Shown here: piece after piece, positions 32,170 to 39,934 of the stretch
Position numbering within the stretch: the first letter of the stretch is position 1
Layout of the letters: every line of letters starts with the position of its first letter
Assembly: GCA_946645685.1 (NCBI GenBank)
Contig: CAMPCJ010000003.1
Location: 1-58,481 of the forward strand
Direction of reading: 5' to 3'
Source of the DNA: an uncultured Clostridia bacterium
GTDB lineage: Bacteria > Bacillota > Clostridia > Oscillospirales > SIG627
Length of the DNA stretch: 58,481 nt
The notes under the pieces: generated by a model
Told to the model about the DNA's origin: nothing
The model's input: the letters and a program-made list of their open reading frames with translations, nothing else
Databases searched by the model: none
Program-made: the position numbers and the translations under genes

Positions 32170-32829
32170 TTAGCCTGCGTTTTTCTCAATGATTTTCACG
32201 TCCTTGGGCGTGATCTGCGCTTCCAGATAAACGATCTCCTTGATCTGGGCGATCTCCGCCGGGGTCAGCCCCTCGGAAGATACCACGATATTGGCGCTGT
32301 CCTCCGTGATCACCGCGACGCATTCCCGGAAGCCCTTGGCTTTTACCAGATTCTCAATGTCGATCTCCCAGTCGGTCTCGTTTGCGATCCGTTCCATCTG
32401 GGTGTAAGCGCTTGTTTTCGCGGCGTCGTCGGCGGTGACGTCCTCGGTGATGTTCATCAAAACCTCCAACGCCTCACCCCGCGCTCTTTCCCGATCCAGC
32501 ACGGCGGCGGCAAAGAAATCCGCTCCCTGGGCTTCGATCTCCGTTTGATCCGCCGGAAGATCCGTCTTCACCTTGCTTGCTCCAATGCCGTATCGCACGT
32601 TGATATACCCCGCCACTGCGATCAACACCAGGCACAGAGCGGCTACGGCTCCCCGGACGTTGATGCTCTTCCATGGGAAGGGCTTGATGTGGATCTTTTC
32701 CGCCCATGCACGAATTTTGGCAAAGCGCACGGGCTTCTTTTCTTCTTCCGGAACGATCAAAGCCGTATCTTCCTTGTCCTTCCCTCGAATGATCTCTTTT
32801 GGCAGTTTGATTTTTTTCAGTCTCTCCAT
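32170..32829 (-). CDS. spoIIIAH: Stage III sporulation protein SpoIIIAH
   Basis: 219 residues from ATG 32829 (AAGGAG 8 nt upstream; a GTG at 32838 is less well spaced). One N-terminal membrane span (about 50-70, AVAALCLVLIAVAGYINV), then an extracytoplasmic ring-building domain (about 85-219) with ENLVKAKGFRECVAVITED and SEGLTPAEIAQIKEIV, matching the SpoIIIAH/EscJ fold that contacts SpoIIQ in the space between mother cell and forespore. SpoIIQ is also in this window (46272-47006). Last gene of the spoIIIA operon. Confidence 0.95.
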   Translation of the reverse strand: MERLKKIKLPKEIIRGKDKEDTALIVPEEEKKPVRFAKIRAWAEKIHIKPFPWKSINVRGAVAALCLVLIAVAGYINVRYGIGASKVKTDLPADQTEIEAQGADFFAAAVLDRERARGEALEVLMNITEDVTADDAAKTSAYTQMERIANETDWEIDIENLVKAKGFRECVAVITEDSANIVVSSEGLTPAEIAQIKEIVYLEAQITPKDVKIIEKNAG

Positions 32830-32841
32830 CTCGGTCACTCC

Positions 32842-33330
32842 TTACTCAGTTACGTAAATTCGATTGACGCTCAGATCTAAAGCGCCGGCGATCAACCCGA
32901 TCACTTTTTGTTTCAGCAAAACGTTTCCGGCACCCTTGCAGACAACACTCACCCCCTTGATCTCCGGCGCGGAAACAACGCGTAAGACCGGCTCGCTCTG
33001 GTCATTCGACGTTCGATAGAGCAGTGTTGGCTCTCCCGCCGCGCCGCCGGCCATGACGCTTTGGGAGGCGCCCGTTTCATACTGATAGCGGGCGGATCCG
33101 GCAAGGGTGACCATCACCTTCACGTCGCAAACGCCGTCCACGCTTTCGATCATCTCCGCCAGGCGCGTTTCCAGTTTGTTCGTGTAGTCCGCCTCGTCAA
33201 AACCGGTAGTCGCTTTTTTCTCTGCTTGAGTATATTCGCCTATCAGCATAAAAATGATGCCTAAGGCGAGGATTCCCGCAAAGAGAAGCGTCTTTTTTTT
33301 CGTCAGATTTTTTATGATGGATCGGATCAT
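32842..33330 (-). CDS. spoIIIAG: Stage III sporulation protein SpoIIIAG
   Basis: 162 residues. ATG 33330 overlaps the spoIIIAF stop (ATGA). One membrane span near the N-terminus (TLLFAGILALGIIFMLIG), then a ring-building domain (ETRLAEMIESVDGVCDVKVMV; ISAPEIKGVSVVCKGAGN in the expected region near 120; ALDLSVNRIYV at the end). SpoIIIAG forms a large ring in the mother-cell membrane that is part of the A-Q feeding channel. 12 nt before spoIIIAH. Confidence 0.93.
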   Translation of the reverse strand: MIRSIIKNLTKKKTLLFAGILALGIIFMLIGEYTQAEKKATTGFDEADYTNKLETRLAEMIESVDGVCDVKVMVTLAGSARYQYETGASQSVMAGGAAGEPTLLYRTSNDQSEPVLRVVSAPEIKGVSVVCKGAGNVLLKQKVIGLIAGALDLSVNRIYVTE

Positions 33331-33773
33331 TGCTTTGTCCTTTCATTCGGCGATGCCAGTTGATTGGCGATCAGGAAATCATGGATCCGTTTTCCCAGTT
33401 CCCGATCCGCCGTGATCACGCGGATGGACGTAATGGTACTTGTGCTTTCATCCGTATCGAAAAGGATCCGGTAGTCTCCGGTTGGGAAAGCAGACCGGAT
33501 CCTCTCTTCGATCCTCTCCCGGCTTCGCTCCAGCAAGAGGGACGCCGGATCATAGCGAAGTCCTTCATCCGCCTTGGCAAAGTCGCCGAACCGTATGGAG
33601 GCGGGCGCTTTCAGAAGAGAGAGAAAAGGGGAGATCAGAACGAGGAGCAGGATCAGCGCGGCAAGGAAGCGAAGGGGTTTATAAAACGGGGATTTTTCGC
33701 CCCGGGGCAATAAGAAGGAAAATATGCCCCTGATGCACAAGGCAAGAATGACGGTGATCGCCCACGCTTTCAT
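33327..33773 (-). CDS. spoIIIAF: Stage III sporulation protein SpoIIIAF
   Basis: 148 residues from ATG 33773, preceded by GGGAGGAGG; the frame opens further upstream but would run through spoIIIAE. Two membrane spans (AWAITVILALCIRGIFSFLL; LRFLAALILLLVLISPFLSLL) and a soluble C-terminal domain (about 85-148, DYRILFDTDESTSTITSIRV). ATG overlaps the spoIIIAE stop. Matches SpoIIIAF, a channel-complex component. Confidence 0.92.
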   Translation of the reverse strand: MKAWAITVILALCIRGIFSFLLPRGEKSPFYKPLRFLAALILLLVLISPFLSLLKAPASIRFGDFAKADEGLRYDPASLLLERSRERIEERIRSAFPTGDYRILFDTDESTSTITSIRVITADRELGKRIHDFLIANQLASPNERTKQ

Positions 33774-34867
33774 GACGAGCCTCCTCCCAGAAATAAAAAG
33801 ACGCTGAAGAGAAAATAACAGCCTTGAAACGCCATGACCGCAAGCAGCAGATCCCACACCACGCACACGCCTTTTAAGAAGGCGGCGCATTCCTTATCCC
33901 CCAGCAGCTCGCTCGCGGCGCCCGCAAGGGAAAGAACGGCCTTTTGAACGGCGAGGAGCAGAAGAGGGCGCCCCAGCAAGTAAACCAGGATGACAACGCA
34001 GAAGACGCCGCATTCCTTGCTGACCAGATCCAGACCCGCGGCAAGGGTGCGGGCGCTCTCCCCCACCAGATTGCCTACCACCGGGATAAAGGATCCGGCT
34101 GCAAATCGCACCCCGCGCATGGCAACGGAGTCAGCGGCGCCGCAGAGGGCGTTTTGCAGGGTCAGAATTGCGCTCAGGATGGTAAAGAGGAAAACAAAGC
34201 TGCGTTTTAAAAACTTCGCCACATACCCGGTCAAGGATGAAGCGTCCCCTCCAAGGGATCCCGCAAGGGTCAGCGCCATCAGAAAACGAAGAGTCGGCGC
34301 AAGGATCTTGGAGGTGATCACGGAGAAAACGGCGATCACGTGCTGCAGGCTCACCCCCTGCAGTGTCGCCCTTTGCACCTGCCCTTTCATGACAAGAAGC
34401 ATCCCGGAAACGGGAAGGGAAGCAAGGAGAAAGGTGTTGGTGGCGTTCATGGTGTCAAAAGCGACCTTGAGCGTCGAAGAAAGGGCGTTTTGCAGGATCA
34501 GGGTCAAAGAGAGGATCGTCACGGCACGAAAGGCGAGGGAGAGCGGGGATGTACCGCTTTCCGCCGCTTTCCATACCGCTCCCAGCAATAAAACGGCGCA
34601 TATCTTTGCCAAAAGCTTTGCGCCGTCCGCGATCCCGAAAGACAACGCTTCCAGGAAAAAGGAACGCAGCTTGTTCCAAAAAGCGGCGTAGCTTTCTCCT
34701 TGGGAGAAGTTTCGGATCGATTCCGTATCGATCTCCTTCGGCGCCGATTCCCAAAGCTTCTCTTCCCGGATGAATTCTCTGGCGTCATCCGCCGCGTCCG
34801 CGCGGCAAACAGGCGCCCAATAGAGAAGCAGAGCCGGAAGGAACAGGAGGGGAACAAGTTTTAAGAC
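33770..34867 (-). CDS. spoIIIAE: Stage III sporulation protein SpoIIIAE (start unresolved)
   Basis: About 365 residues from the spoIIIAD stop to the stop at 33770. Signal-like N-terminus (LKLVPLLFLPALLLYWAPVCRADA), then a soluble part and about six to eight membrane spans (GAKLLAKICAVLLLGAV; VTILSLTLILQNALSSTLKVAF; MLLVMKGQVQ; GCYFLFSVFLFLGGGSS). SpoIIIAE is an essential membrane subunit of the A-Q complex. Oddity: in this frame no ATG, GTG or TTG lies near the spoIIIAD end; the codons after the stop overlap are GTC TTA AAA CTT GTT CCC CTC CTG. The start is set at GTC 34867 only as a practical limit; a CTG start, coupled reinitiation or a one-base assembly error are all possible. Confidence 0.85.
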   Translation of the reverse strand, partial: VLKLVPLLFLPALLLYWAPVCRADAADDAREFIREEKLWESAPKEIDTESIRNFSQGESYAAFWNKLRSFFLEALSFGIADGAKLLAKICAVLLLGAVWKAAESGTSPLSLAFRAVTILSLTLILQNALSSTLKVAFDTMNATNTFLLASLPVSGMLLVMKGQVQRATLQGVSLQHVIAVFSVITSKILAPTLRFLMALTLAGSLGGDASSLTGYVAKFLKRSFVFLFTILSAILTLQNALCGAADSVAMRGVRFAAGSFIPVVGNLVGESARTLAAGLDLVSKECGVFCVVILVYLLGRPLLLLAVQKAVLSLAGAASELLGDKECAAFLKGVCVVWDLLLAVMAFQGCYFLFSVFLFLGGGSS

Positions 34868-35244
34868 AAAAGGCCCGTAATGGCGGCGAGTGTGCTTTTT
34901 AAGAGGGGAAGAGCCAGGGACACCAGAGCGATCTTTCCGCAGAATTCCAGCTTTTCCGCCGTACCGGTCTCCCCGAGATCCCGGCAGACCCCGGCGGCAA
35001 AAGAAATGACCAGAGCCAGCCCCAAAGCGCGAAACAAGGCGGAAAAGGCGCTTTCCGCCATCGTTCCTTTGGTCATGCCCATCAGGGCGGCTGCCAGCGG
35101 CAACAGTTCCTTTACGGCGTAGATCCAGAATACGATTCCAGCCGCCGTCACGGTCAAAGCGCCCCATTTCGGCTCCATCTGCTTTACACAGGCCGCCAGG
35201 AATACGGCAAGAATGGCGAACGCGCATAATCCGACCACGCTCAT
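34861..35244 (-). CDS. spoIIIAD: Stage III sporulation protein SpoIIIAD
   Basis: 127 residues, ATG 35244 overlapping the spoIIIAC stop. Four hydrophobic spans (MSVVGLCAFAILAVFLAACV; WGALTVTAAGIVFWIYAV; FRALGLALVISFAAGVC; CGKIALVSLALPLLKSTLA). Length and pattern match SpoIIIAD, a small membrane subunit of the feeding channel, resembling type III secretion export proteins. Confidence 0.92.
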   Translation of the reverse strand: MSVVGLCAFAILAVFLAACVKQMEPKWGALTVTAAGIVFWIYAVKELLPLAAALMGMTKGTMAESAFSALFRALGLALVISFAAGVCRDLGETGTAEKLEFCGKIALVSLALPLLKSTLAAITGLLS

Positions 35245-35435
35245 ATTCCGAAGGTGTTTCGCACCGTATTGACCAGTTTGGCGATCTCACCCACCAACAG
35301 GATCAATGCCACAACGATGCCGCCCAGGGTCACGTATCCCGCCTGCTCGTCTTTCCCGCTTTTGGTCAGGATCTGGCACAGAGCGCTGACAAGCAAGCCG
35401 ATGCCGGCGATCTTCAGTAACAACGATACGTCCAT
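35241..35435 (-). CDS. spoIIIAC: Stage III sporulation protein SpoIIIAC
   Basis: 64 residues, the usual size. Strong AAAAGGAG 6 nt before ATG 35435. Two spans (LLLKIAGIGLLVSALCQIL; YVTLGGIVVALILLVG) separated by a short charged loop KSGKDEQAG, as in SpoIIIAC. Overlaps spoIIIAD by 4 nt. Confidence 0.93.
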   Translation of the reverse strand: MDVSLLLKIAGIGLLVSALCQILTKSGKDEQAGYVTLGGIVVALILLVGEIAKLVNTVRNTFGI

Positions 35436-35450
35436 GTTTTTCTCCTTTTC

Positions 35451-35954
35451 CTACCAGAACAGGATCAGAACGGCAAGTCCCGCCGTACATCCCACGGTGA
35501 CAGTCAGCCGTATTCCCGACCACAGCCCTTGTTTCTCCTTGGCGGCAAGATCGTTCAGCGAGTGGGAAAGCACCTCGCAAGCCTTTGCTTGCTCCCCCAT
35601 GCCCATGGTGCCGAAGGTCTTGGCGAAGGAAAGAAACGTCTCTTTGACTTCATAGCCGACTTCTTGCCGGGCAAAGAAGGCATTCGCCGCCCGATACAGG
35701 GCTCCGCCGGGCTTTTTGACAGTCTCCTCCAGAAGAAGGGTCGTAAACCCCGCCTCATCCAGCGCCTTGTGGGAAAATCCTCGGAAGATCTGCTCCTGCG
35801 GAAGCGCCAGCCGCGTTACGCCGTCCCGCAAAACGTCCGCAAAGGCGGCAAGGCCGATCGTAAGGAGAGCGCGCCTATAACGTCGTACGGCTTGCCAAAC
35901 GCCGCTTCCGGCAGAGAAAAGCGCCAGAAGGACAAGTCCGATATGCCGGATCAT
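35451..35954 (-). CDS. spoIIIAB: Stage III sporulation protein SpoIIIAB
   Basis: 167 residues. N-terminal span (IGLVLLALFSAGSGVW), a central four-helix region (YRRALLTIGLAAFADVL; AKTFGTMGMGEQAKAC) and a C-terminal span (LTVTVGCTAGLAVLILFW). Matches SpoIIIAB, which resembles type II/IV secretion GspF-like inner-membrane proteins and partners the ATPase SpoIIIAA. ATG overlaps the spoIIIAA stop (ATGA). Confidence 0.92.
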   Translation of the reverse strand: MIRHIGLVLLALFSAGSGVWQAVRRYRRALLTIGLAAFADVLRDGVTRLALPQEQIFRGFSHKALDEAGFTTLLLEETVKKPGGALYRAANAFFARQEVGYEVKETFLSFAKTFGTMGMGEQAKACEVLSHSLNDLAAKEKQGLWSGIRLTVTVGCTAGLAVLILFW

Positions 35955-36850
35955 AGGGCGATGTAGCGGGTCTCGATTTTTGTTTTTTTCCCGGGGAGCG
36001 CCCGCAGCGTCACGATTCCGTGAAAGATCCCACTGTGGAGCAATTCTCTGATACCCGGTTTCCGTTCCGCTTCTTCCGGGCTTTCCCCGTGACAGGAAGC
36101 AAAGAACACAACACCGCAGTTTCCCGCCGCTTCCATGGCGGCGCTTTCTCCCGCGCCGCCGATCTCATCGCAGATGAGAACCTGCGGCGAAAACAGGCGG
36201 ACGGCTCGCTCGATCCCAGCAGCCTTCGGCAGTCCGGATATAACGTCGCAGCCGCCTCTATCCGCCAGGGCGGGGAAGAGCTCTCTTCTCTCATCCACCA
36301 CGGCGACACGGTAGGGCGCTCTTTCTTTAAAGCCCTTTGCGAGGCGTTTGGACAGCGCCCGGAGAAAGGTGGTTTTCCCGCCGCCGGGGGGAGAAAGGAT
36401 CAACGCCGAAGAAAGCGGCTTTTCCGCGATGATCTCCAAAAAGCCGTCAGACGCCGTGTCGATAAAGCCGGGAAGGCGGATGTTCAAGCTGGTCACGGTC
36501 TCCGGCAGTCGTGCGCTCGATCCCGCTCGTTCTCCCGCCACCGCGATCCGGATGCCGCAGTCCAGGGTGACAAATCCGTCCGTCAGTGTGTCAAAATACC
36601 GGTATCCGCTGCCTTCGCAAAGATTGGCGATGGTCTCCGCCAGATCATTCGTCTCGCAAGGCTTTGGTGTCTCTCCCCGCCGAAGAGACCCTCTTTCGCC
36701 CAGCAGGACATTTCCATCCGGGCAAACCACGGCGGCAGGCGCGCCCAGCCGGATCCGGATCTCTGTCCATTCCCGAAAACGCGAAAAGATCCGGACGCTT
36801 TTTTGCAAGCGATCCGGAAGCCTTTCGATCAAATAGTTTCTTACGTCCAT
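35951..36850 (-). CDS. spoIIIAA: Stage III sporulation ATPase SpoIIIAA
   Basis: 299 residues. Walker A PPGGGKTTFLRALS at about 158, Walker B-like LICDEIGG at about 227, and VVDERREL near 190. A secretion-type ATPase that sits on the mother-cell side and is essential for channel function. AAAAGG lies about 5 nt before ATG 36850. First gene of the eight-gene operon AA-AB-AC-AD-AE-AF-AG-AH, complete here and with mostly overlapping junctions, transcribed from a sigma-E-like promoter. Confidence 0.95.
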   Translation of the reverse strand: MDVRNYLIERLPDRLQKSVRIFSRFREWTEIRIRLGAPAAVVCPDGNVLLGERGSLRRGETPKPCETNDLAETIANLCEGSGYRYFDTLTDGFVTLDCGIRIAVAGERAGSSARLPETVTSLNIRLPGFIDTASDGFLEIIAEKPLSSALILSPPGGGKTTFLRALSKRLAKGFKERAPYRVAVVDERRELFPALADRGGCDVISGLPKAAGIERAVRLFSPQVLICDEIGGAGESAAMEAAGNCGVVFFASCHGESPEEAERKPGIRELLHSGIFHGIVTLRALPGKKTKIETRYIAL

Positions 36851-36883
36851 TTCGCCTTTTCCCGTCTTTGATGTTCTTGTTCA

Positions 36884-36912
36884 ACGGTATGCGCGCTCTT
36901 TTTGAAATATGC
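36884..36912 (-). promoter_or_regulatory. Sigma-E-like promoter of the spoIIIA operon
   Basis: On the minus strand GCATATT (36912-36906), 14 nt, CATACCGT (36891-36884), 34 nt before ATG 36850. Excellent fit to kmATATT / CATAcAnT; the spoIIIA operon is sigma-E-controlled in Bacillus. Confidence 0.7.
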
Positions 36913-36945
36913 AAAAAAAGACCCGCGTTTTTTTACCGCAGGTCT
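36913..36945 (-). terminator. Terminator of the metallophosphoesterase gene
   Basis: On the minus strand AGACCTGCG, loop of nine, CGCGGGTCT (one G-U pair), then seven T. The T-run ends where the spoIIIA promoter begins. Confidence 0.75.
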
Positions 36946-36959
36946 GTTTTGTATCTTGT

Positions 36960-37682
36960 TTACGGTTCGATGCGAACGGGGGTAAAGGTGACGAAATCGG
37001 AAGAGACAAGGGAAAACCGGATGCCCTCCCATTCCTCTATCAGGGGCTTGTCGTCCCAGTTGTGCAAATGCCCGAAGTACACGCGCTTTATCCGGTGCTC
37101 TTTCAAAACGGCAAGGACGGGGTTTTCCCGCTGCGCCGGCGTCACAACGGGGTAATGAGAAAAGCAGATGATCTCTGGGCGCGATCCCGTTTTCCGTTCT
37201 TCTTCGTCTGCCAGCTTTTCCGCGGCGTCCAGGCTCATCCCGAAACGCAGGCTCTCCCGCCGCAGGACTTTTTCATCCGCTTCGGTCATCTTGTCTTCGC
37301 ACATCCAGCCCCGGGAACCGCACAAAATCTTGCCTTCTTCCAAAACGGCGTTGTTTTGCAGGAAGAAGAGGGAATCGAATCCTTCCCGCTCTTTCAACTC
37401 CTCCAGCTTTTTCAGGGAAGACCACCACAGATCGTGATTGCCTTTCATCAGATATTTTTTACCGGGCAGAGCGTGAATGAACGCAAGATCAGGCGTCGCT
37501 TCCTCCAGGGTCATTCCCCAGGAGATGTCCCCCGGTATCACCACGACGTCTTCCGGGCGCACCAGGTACTCCCAGTATTCTTTTATTTTTTTTTCATAGC
37601 CGATCCATCTGCCGCCGAACACGTCCATGGGCTTGTCCGTGCCGAAGGACAGATGCAGATCCGCCAGGGTGAATAAAGCCAT
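36960..37682 (-). CDS. Calcineurin-like metallophosphoesterase
   Basis: 240 residues from ATG 37682 (AGAGG 6 nt upstream; an upstream start at 37703 has no site). Metal motifs in order: LADLHLS (about 6), IPGDISWG (about 50), KGNHDLWW (about 85), CFSHYP (about 190), FGHLHNW (about 218). Cytoplasmic phosphoesterase of unknown substrate; this short clostridial group (YpcE/YkuE-like in general plan) is not further assigned. Between the spoIIIA operon and DUF1540, each with its own signals. Confidence 0.85.
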   Translation of the reverse strand: MALFTLADLHLSFGTDKPMDVFGGRWIGYEKKIKEYWEYLVRPEDVVVIPGDISWGMTLEEATPDLAFIHALPGKKYLMKGNHDLWWSSLKKLEELKEREGFDSLFFLQNNAVLEEGKILCGSRGWMCEDKMTEADEKVLRRESLRFGMSLDAAEKLADEEERKTGSRPEIICFSHYPVVTPAQRENPVLAVLKEHRIKRVYFGHLHNWDDKPLIEEWEGIRFSLVSSDFVTFTPVRIEP

Positions 37683-37691
37683 ATAAACCTC

Positions 37692-37722
37692 TGCATAAAA
37701 CAAGCGTATAGGATGGATACTA
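37692..37722 (+). promoter_or_regulatory. Possible sigma-G-like promoter before the DUF1540 gene
   Basis: TGCATA (37692-37697), 18 nt, GATACTA (37716-37722), compared with the Bacillus sigma-G pattern TGmATA / CATnnTA (one mismatch). Weak evidence. Confidence 0.25.
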
Positions 37723-37758
37723 TTCTTGTCTACAATACGATCATTAAAGGAGAAAAAT

Positions 37759-37941
37759 ATGGATCATATCGTTTTACCGGATGCGGAAAAGCACATCGAC
37801 GGGATCGCCTGCAACGTCAACAGCTGCGTGTATCACAATCAGTCCCATCAGTGTACGGCAAAAGCCGTTCACATCGGACCCGTTCACGCCGAGAAGGTCA
37901 CGGATACCGTCTGCGGTACTTTTCGCAACAAGGATCGCTGA
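37759..37941 (+). CDS. DUF1540 small cysteine-containing protein
   Basis: 60 residues from ATG 37759 (AAAGGAG 7 nt upstream). DUF1540 pattern: IACNVNSCVYHNQSHQCTAKAV with four Cys and a His, and a final TVCGTFRN. Tiny proteins of this family are common in Clostridia and probably bind metal; some are spore-associated by expression. Function unknown. Monocistronic, convergent with yraN. Confidence 0.85.
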   Translation: MDHIVLPDAEKHIDGIACNVNSCVYHNQSHQCTAKAVHIGPVHAEKVTDTVCGTFRNKDR

Positions 37942-37962
37942 CAGGGGAGGGCAAGCGCCCTC

Positions 37963-38343
37963 TTACATATTGAAAGCGCAGGGGGTGTACAACACGTGCA
38001 CCCTCGTTTGTTCTTTTTCATCCAGATAGATCTCCACCGCGTCGAAACGCGGGACAAGCCCTTCCGTGAGCACTTTTTCCTCCCGCATAAACTGCGTGGC
38101 GGCAAAATAAAGAGCCCTTCGTTTGTTTTCGTCGATCTTTAAAGCGCCTCTGCCGTAGCGCCTGGCGCTTTCCATCGTTCTGGTCTTCACTTCCAGGAAA
38201 ACAAGTTCGTCGTTTTCCCGCATGATCAGGTCGATCTCTCCGTGAAAGGTCCTGTAATTGGCGCGGATGAATTCAAAGCCCTTCTGTTCCAGATAGAGCC
38301 TGGCAAGGTATTCACCCCGGCGCCCCAGCTTCAATCGATCCAT
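37963..38343 (-). CDS. yraN: YraN family nuclease-fold protein (UPF0102)
   Basis: 126 residues from ATG 38343, which overlaps the rnhB stop (TGATG); a GTG at 38346 is an alternative. Restriction-endonuclease-like core: GRRGEYLARLYLEQKG, then the acid motif HGEIDLIMRENDELVFLEVKTR (E, D, ExK). The role is unassigned; it is usually near rnhB as here. End of the rplS-side operon. Confidence 0.93.
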   Translation of the reverse strand: MDRLKLGRRGEYLARLYLEQKGFEFIRANYRTFHGEIDLIMRENDELVFLEVKTRTMESARRYGRGALKIDENKRRALYFAATQFMREEKVLTEGLVPRFDAVEIYLDEKEQTRVHVLYTPCAFNM

Positions 38344-38939
38344 CACTCGTGCAATTTTTTCAGAAAACTCTTTCGGTGGAGGGGACAGGGACCGAATTCC
38401 CGCAAAGCGGCGTAATGCGCCTTGGTGGGGTATCCCTTGTGTCCGTCAAAGCCGTATTGGGGGAATTGTTCGTGCATCTTCAGGCAGTGGCGATCCCGCA
38501 GCACCTTGGCGACGATGCTGGCGGCGGCGATGCAGGGAATGAGACCGTCGCCTTTGATCACGGCTTTTCCGGGCAGGGAAAAGGAACGGTTCACATTGCC
38601 GTCGATGAAGAGAAACTCCGGCTTGACCGTGAGCTTCTCCACCGCTCTTCTCATCGCCAGAAGGCTTGCGTTCAGAATGTTGATCTCGTCGATCTCCTCC
38701 GGGGACGCCTCTCCCCAGCTCCAGGCGACGGCGACGCGGGTCACTTCATCAAACAGGGCGTCCCGCTTTTTTTCACTGAGTTTTTTGGAGTCGTTCAGTC
38801 CCACCGGGATCACGCCGTCCGGCAGAATGACCGCGCCTGCGAATACAGGACCGGCGAGAGGACCGCGCCCGGCTTCATCCAACCCGCACACGACCCGGAT
38901 CCCTTCCGGCGTCAACTCCTTTTGCAGTTTATCGTCCAT
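38343..38939 (-). CDS. rnhB: Ribonuclease HII
   Basis: 198 residues from ATG 38939 (GGAGG 7 nt upstream). Active-site acids in CGLDEAGRGPLAGPV (about 18-32), VGLNDSKKLS (about 50) and FLFIDGN (about 113). Cleaves RNA-DNA hybrids and single ribonucleotides in DNA. The ATG overlaps the rbgA stop. Confidence 0.96.
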   Translation of the reverse strand: MDDKLQKELTPEGIRVVCGLDEAGRGPLAGPVFAGAVILPDGVIPVGLNDSKKLSEKKRDALFDEVTRVAVAWSWGEASPEEIDEINILNASLLAMRRAVEKLTVKPEFLFIDGNVNRSFSLPGKAVIKGDGLIPCIAAASIVAKVLRDRHCLKMHEQFPQYGFDGHKGYPTKAHYAALREFGPCPLHRKSFLKKLHE

Positions 38940-39808
38940 CACGCTTCCTCCAGGGTGATCCTGCCGATGGCGCCGCTTCTGAATTCATCCAGGATCATGG
39001 ACGCGCAGCGCTCTTCATCGATCTCTGCGCCCCGTTTCAGCATACCGCGCTTTTCCCCGATCCTCAAAAACAGCTCGTACGGTTCTTTTGAAAGATCCCC
39101 GTCCGTCAGACGATACCGCTCCCGGAGGGAGGCGGCGTAGCGGGAAAGCAATTTTTCACATAAAAAGACGGCGATCTCCACACTGTCTAAGATCTCGTCC
39201 CGAATGGCGCCGGTCATAGCAAGGTTCCGTCCGACTTCCTCATCCTCGAATTTCGGCCAGAGTATGCCGGGCATATCCAAAAGCTCCAGGTCTTTTCCCG
39301 CCTTGACCCATTGTTTGGTCTTGGTTACGCCGGGACGATTTTCCGCCTTGGCTTTTTTGGTGCCTGCGAGGCGGTTGATCAGGGTGGACTTTCCCACGTT
39401 GGGGATGCCTACCACCATCGCGCGGATGGGTCTGCAAACGCCCTTCTCCGCCAATCGATCCCATTTGTCCTTTAAAAGCTCCCGAGCGGCGGCTACGGCG
39501 TCGCCGATCCCCGATCCGTTTTTGCTGTCTATGGCGACGCACCGAACGGTGTCCGTGCGCAGGGACGACTGCCATTTTTTCGTTTGCTCCGGATCCGCCA
39601 GATCCGCTTTGTTCAAAAGGATCACGCAGGGCTTGTTTCCCAAAAGAGCGGCGATCTCCGGATTGCGGCTGCTTTGGGGGATGCGCGCGTCCAACAGCTC
39701 GAATACCATATCAACGTCAGCCAGGCTTTCCCGGATCAGCCGCCGGGTGACCGCCATATGACCGGGAAACCAGTTTATGGGATTCTTATTACGGTTCGTC
39801 TCATTCAT
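38939..39808 (-). CDS. rbgA: Ribosome biogenesis GTPase RbgA (YlqF)
   Basis: 289 residues from ATG 39808 (GAAGGCAGAG upstream); a TTG at 39826 would add six residues without support. Circularly permuted GTPase: NKADLAD (G4) at about 65, then VVGIPNVGKSTLIN (G1) at about 125 and DMPGILWP (G3) at about 175; C-terminal helices. RbgA acts in late 50S assembly. The order lepB-rbgA-rnhB on the minus strand is common in Bacillota. Confidence 0.95.
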   Translation of the reverse strand: MNETNRNKNPINWFPGHMAVTRRLIRESLADVDMVFELLDARIPQSSRNPEIAALLGNKPCVILLNKADLADPEQTKKWQSSLRTDTVRCVAIDSKNGSGIGDAVAAARELLKDKWDRLAEKGVCRPIRAMVVGIPNVGKSTLINRLAGTKKAKAENRPGVTKTKQWVKAGKDLELLDMPGILWPKFEDEEVGRNLAMTGAIRDEILDSVEIAVFLCEKLLSRYAASLRERYRLTDGDLSKEPYELFLRIGEKRGMLKRGAEIDEERCASMILDEFRSGAIGRITLEEA

Positions 39809-39841
39809 AGCTCTGCCTTCGATCAAGAAATTCTTTCCCCC

Positions 39842-39870
39842 ATTGTATCATAAGAGCAAGTGACTTTCAA
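39842..39870 (-). promoter_or_regulatory. Sigma-A-type promoter of rbgA-rnhB-yraN
   Basis: On the minus strand TTGAAA (39870-39865), 17 nt, TACAAT (39847-39842). It lies in one arm of an inverted repeat, AAGAGCAAGTGA (39852-39863) with TCACTTGCTCTT (39878-39889), which has no T-run; the repeat could be an end-of-lepB hairpin or an operator. Confidence 0.55.
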
Positions 39871-39934
39871 GAAAAAATCACTTGCTCTTGGTTGTCATGA
39901 TTTCGGAAAAGGCGGTTTTAAGCGGCTTTTCCGG

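Noticed and set aside
34868-35290. N-terminal extension of spoIIIAE up to an ATG at 35290.
   Set aside because: It would run antiphase through all of spoIIIAD, whose four membrane spans and coupled start are clear; the extension is Arg/Gly-rich shadow sequence.
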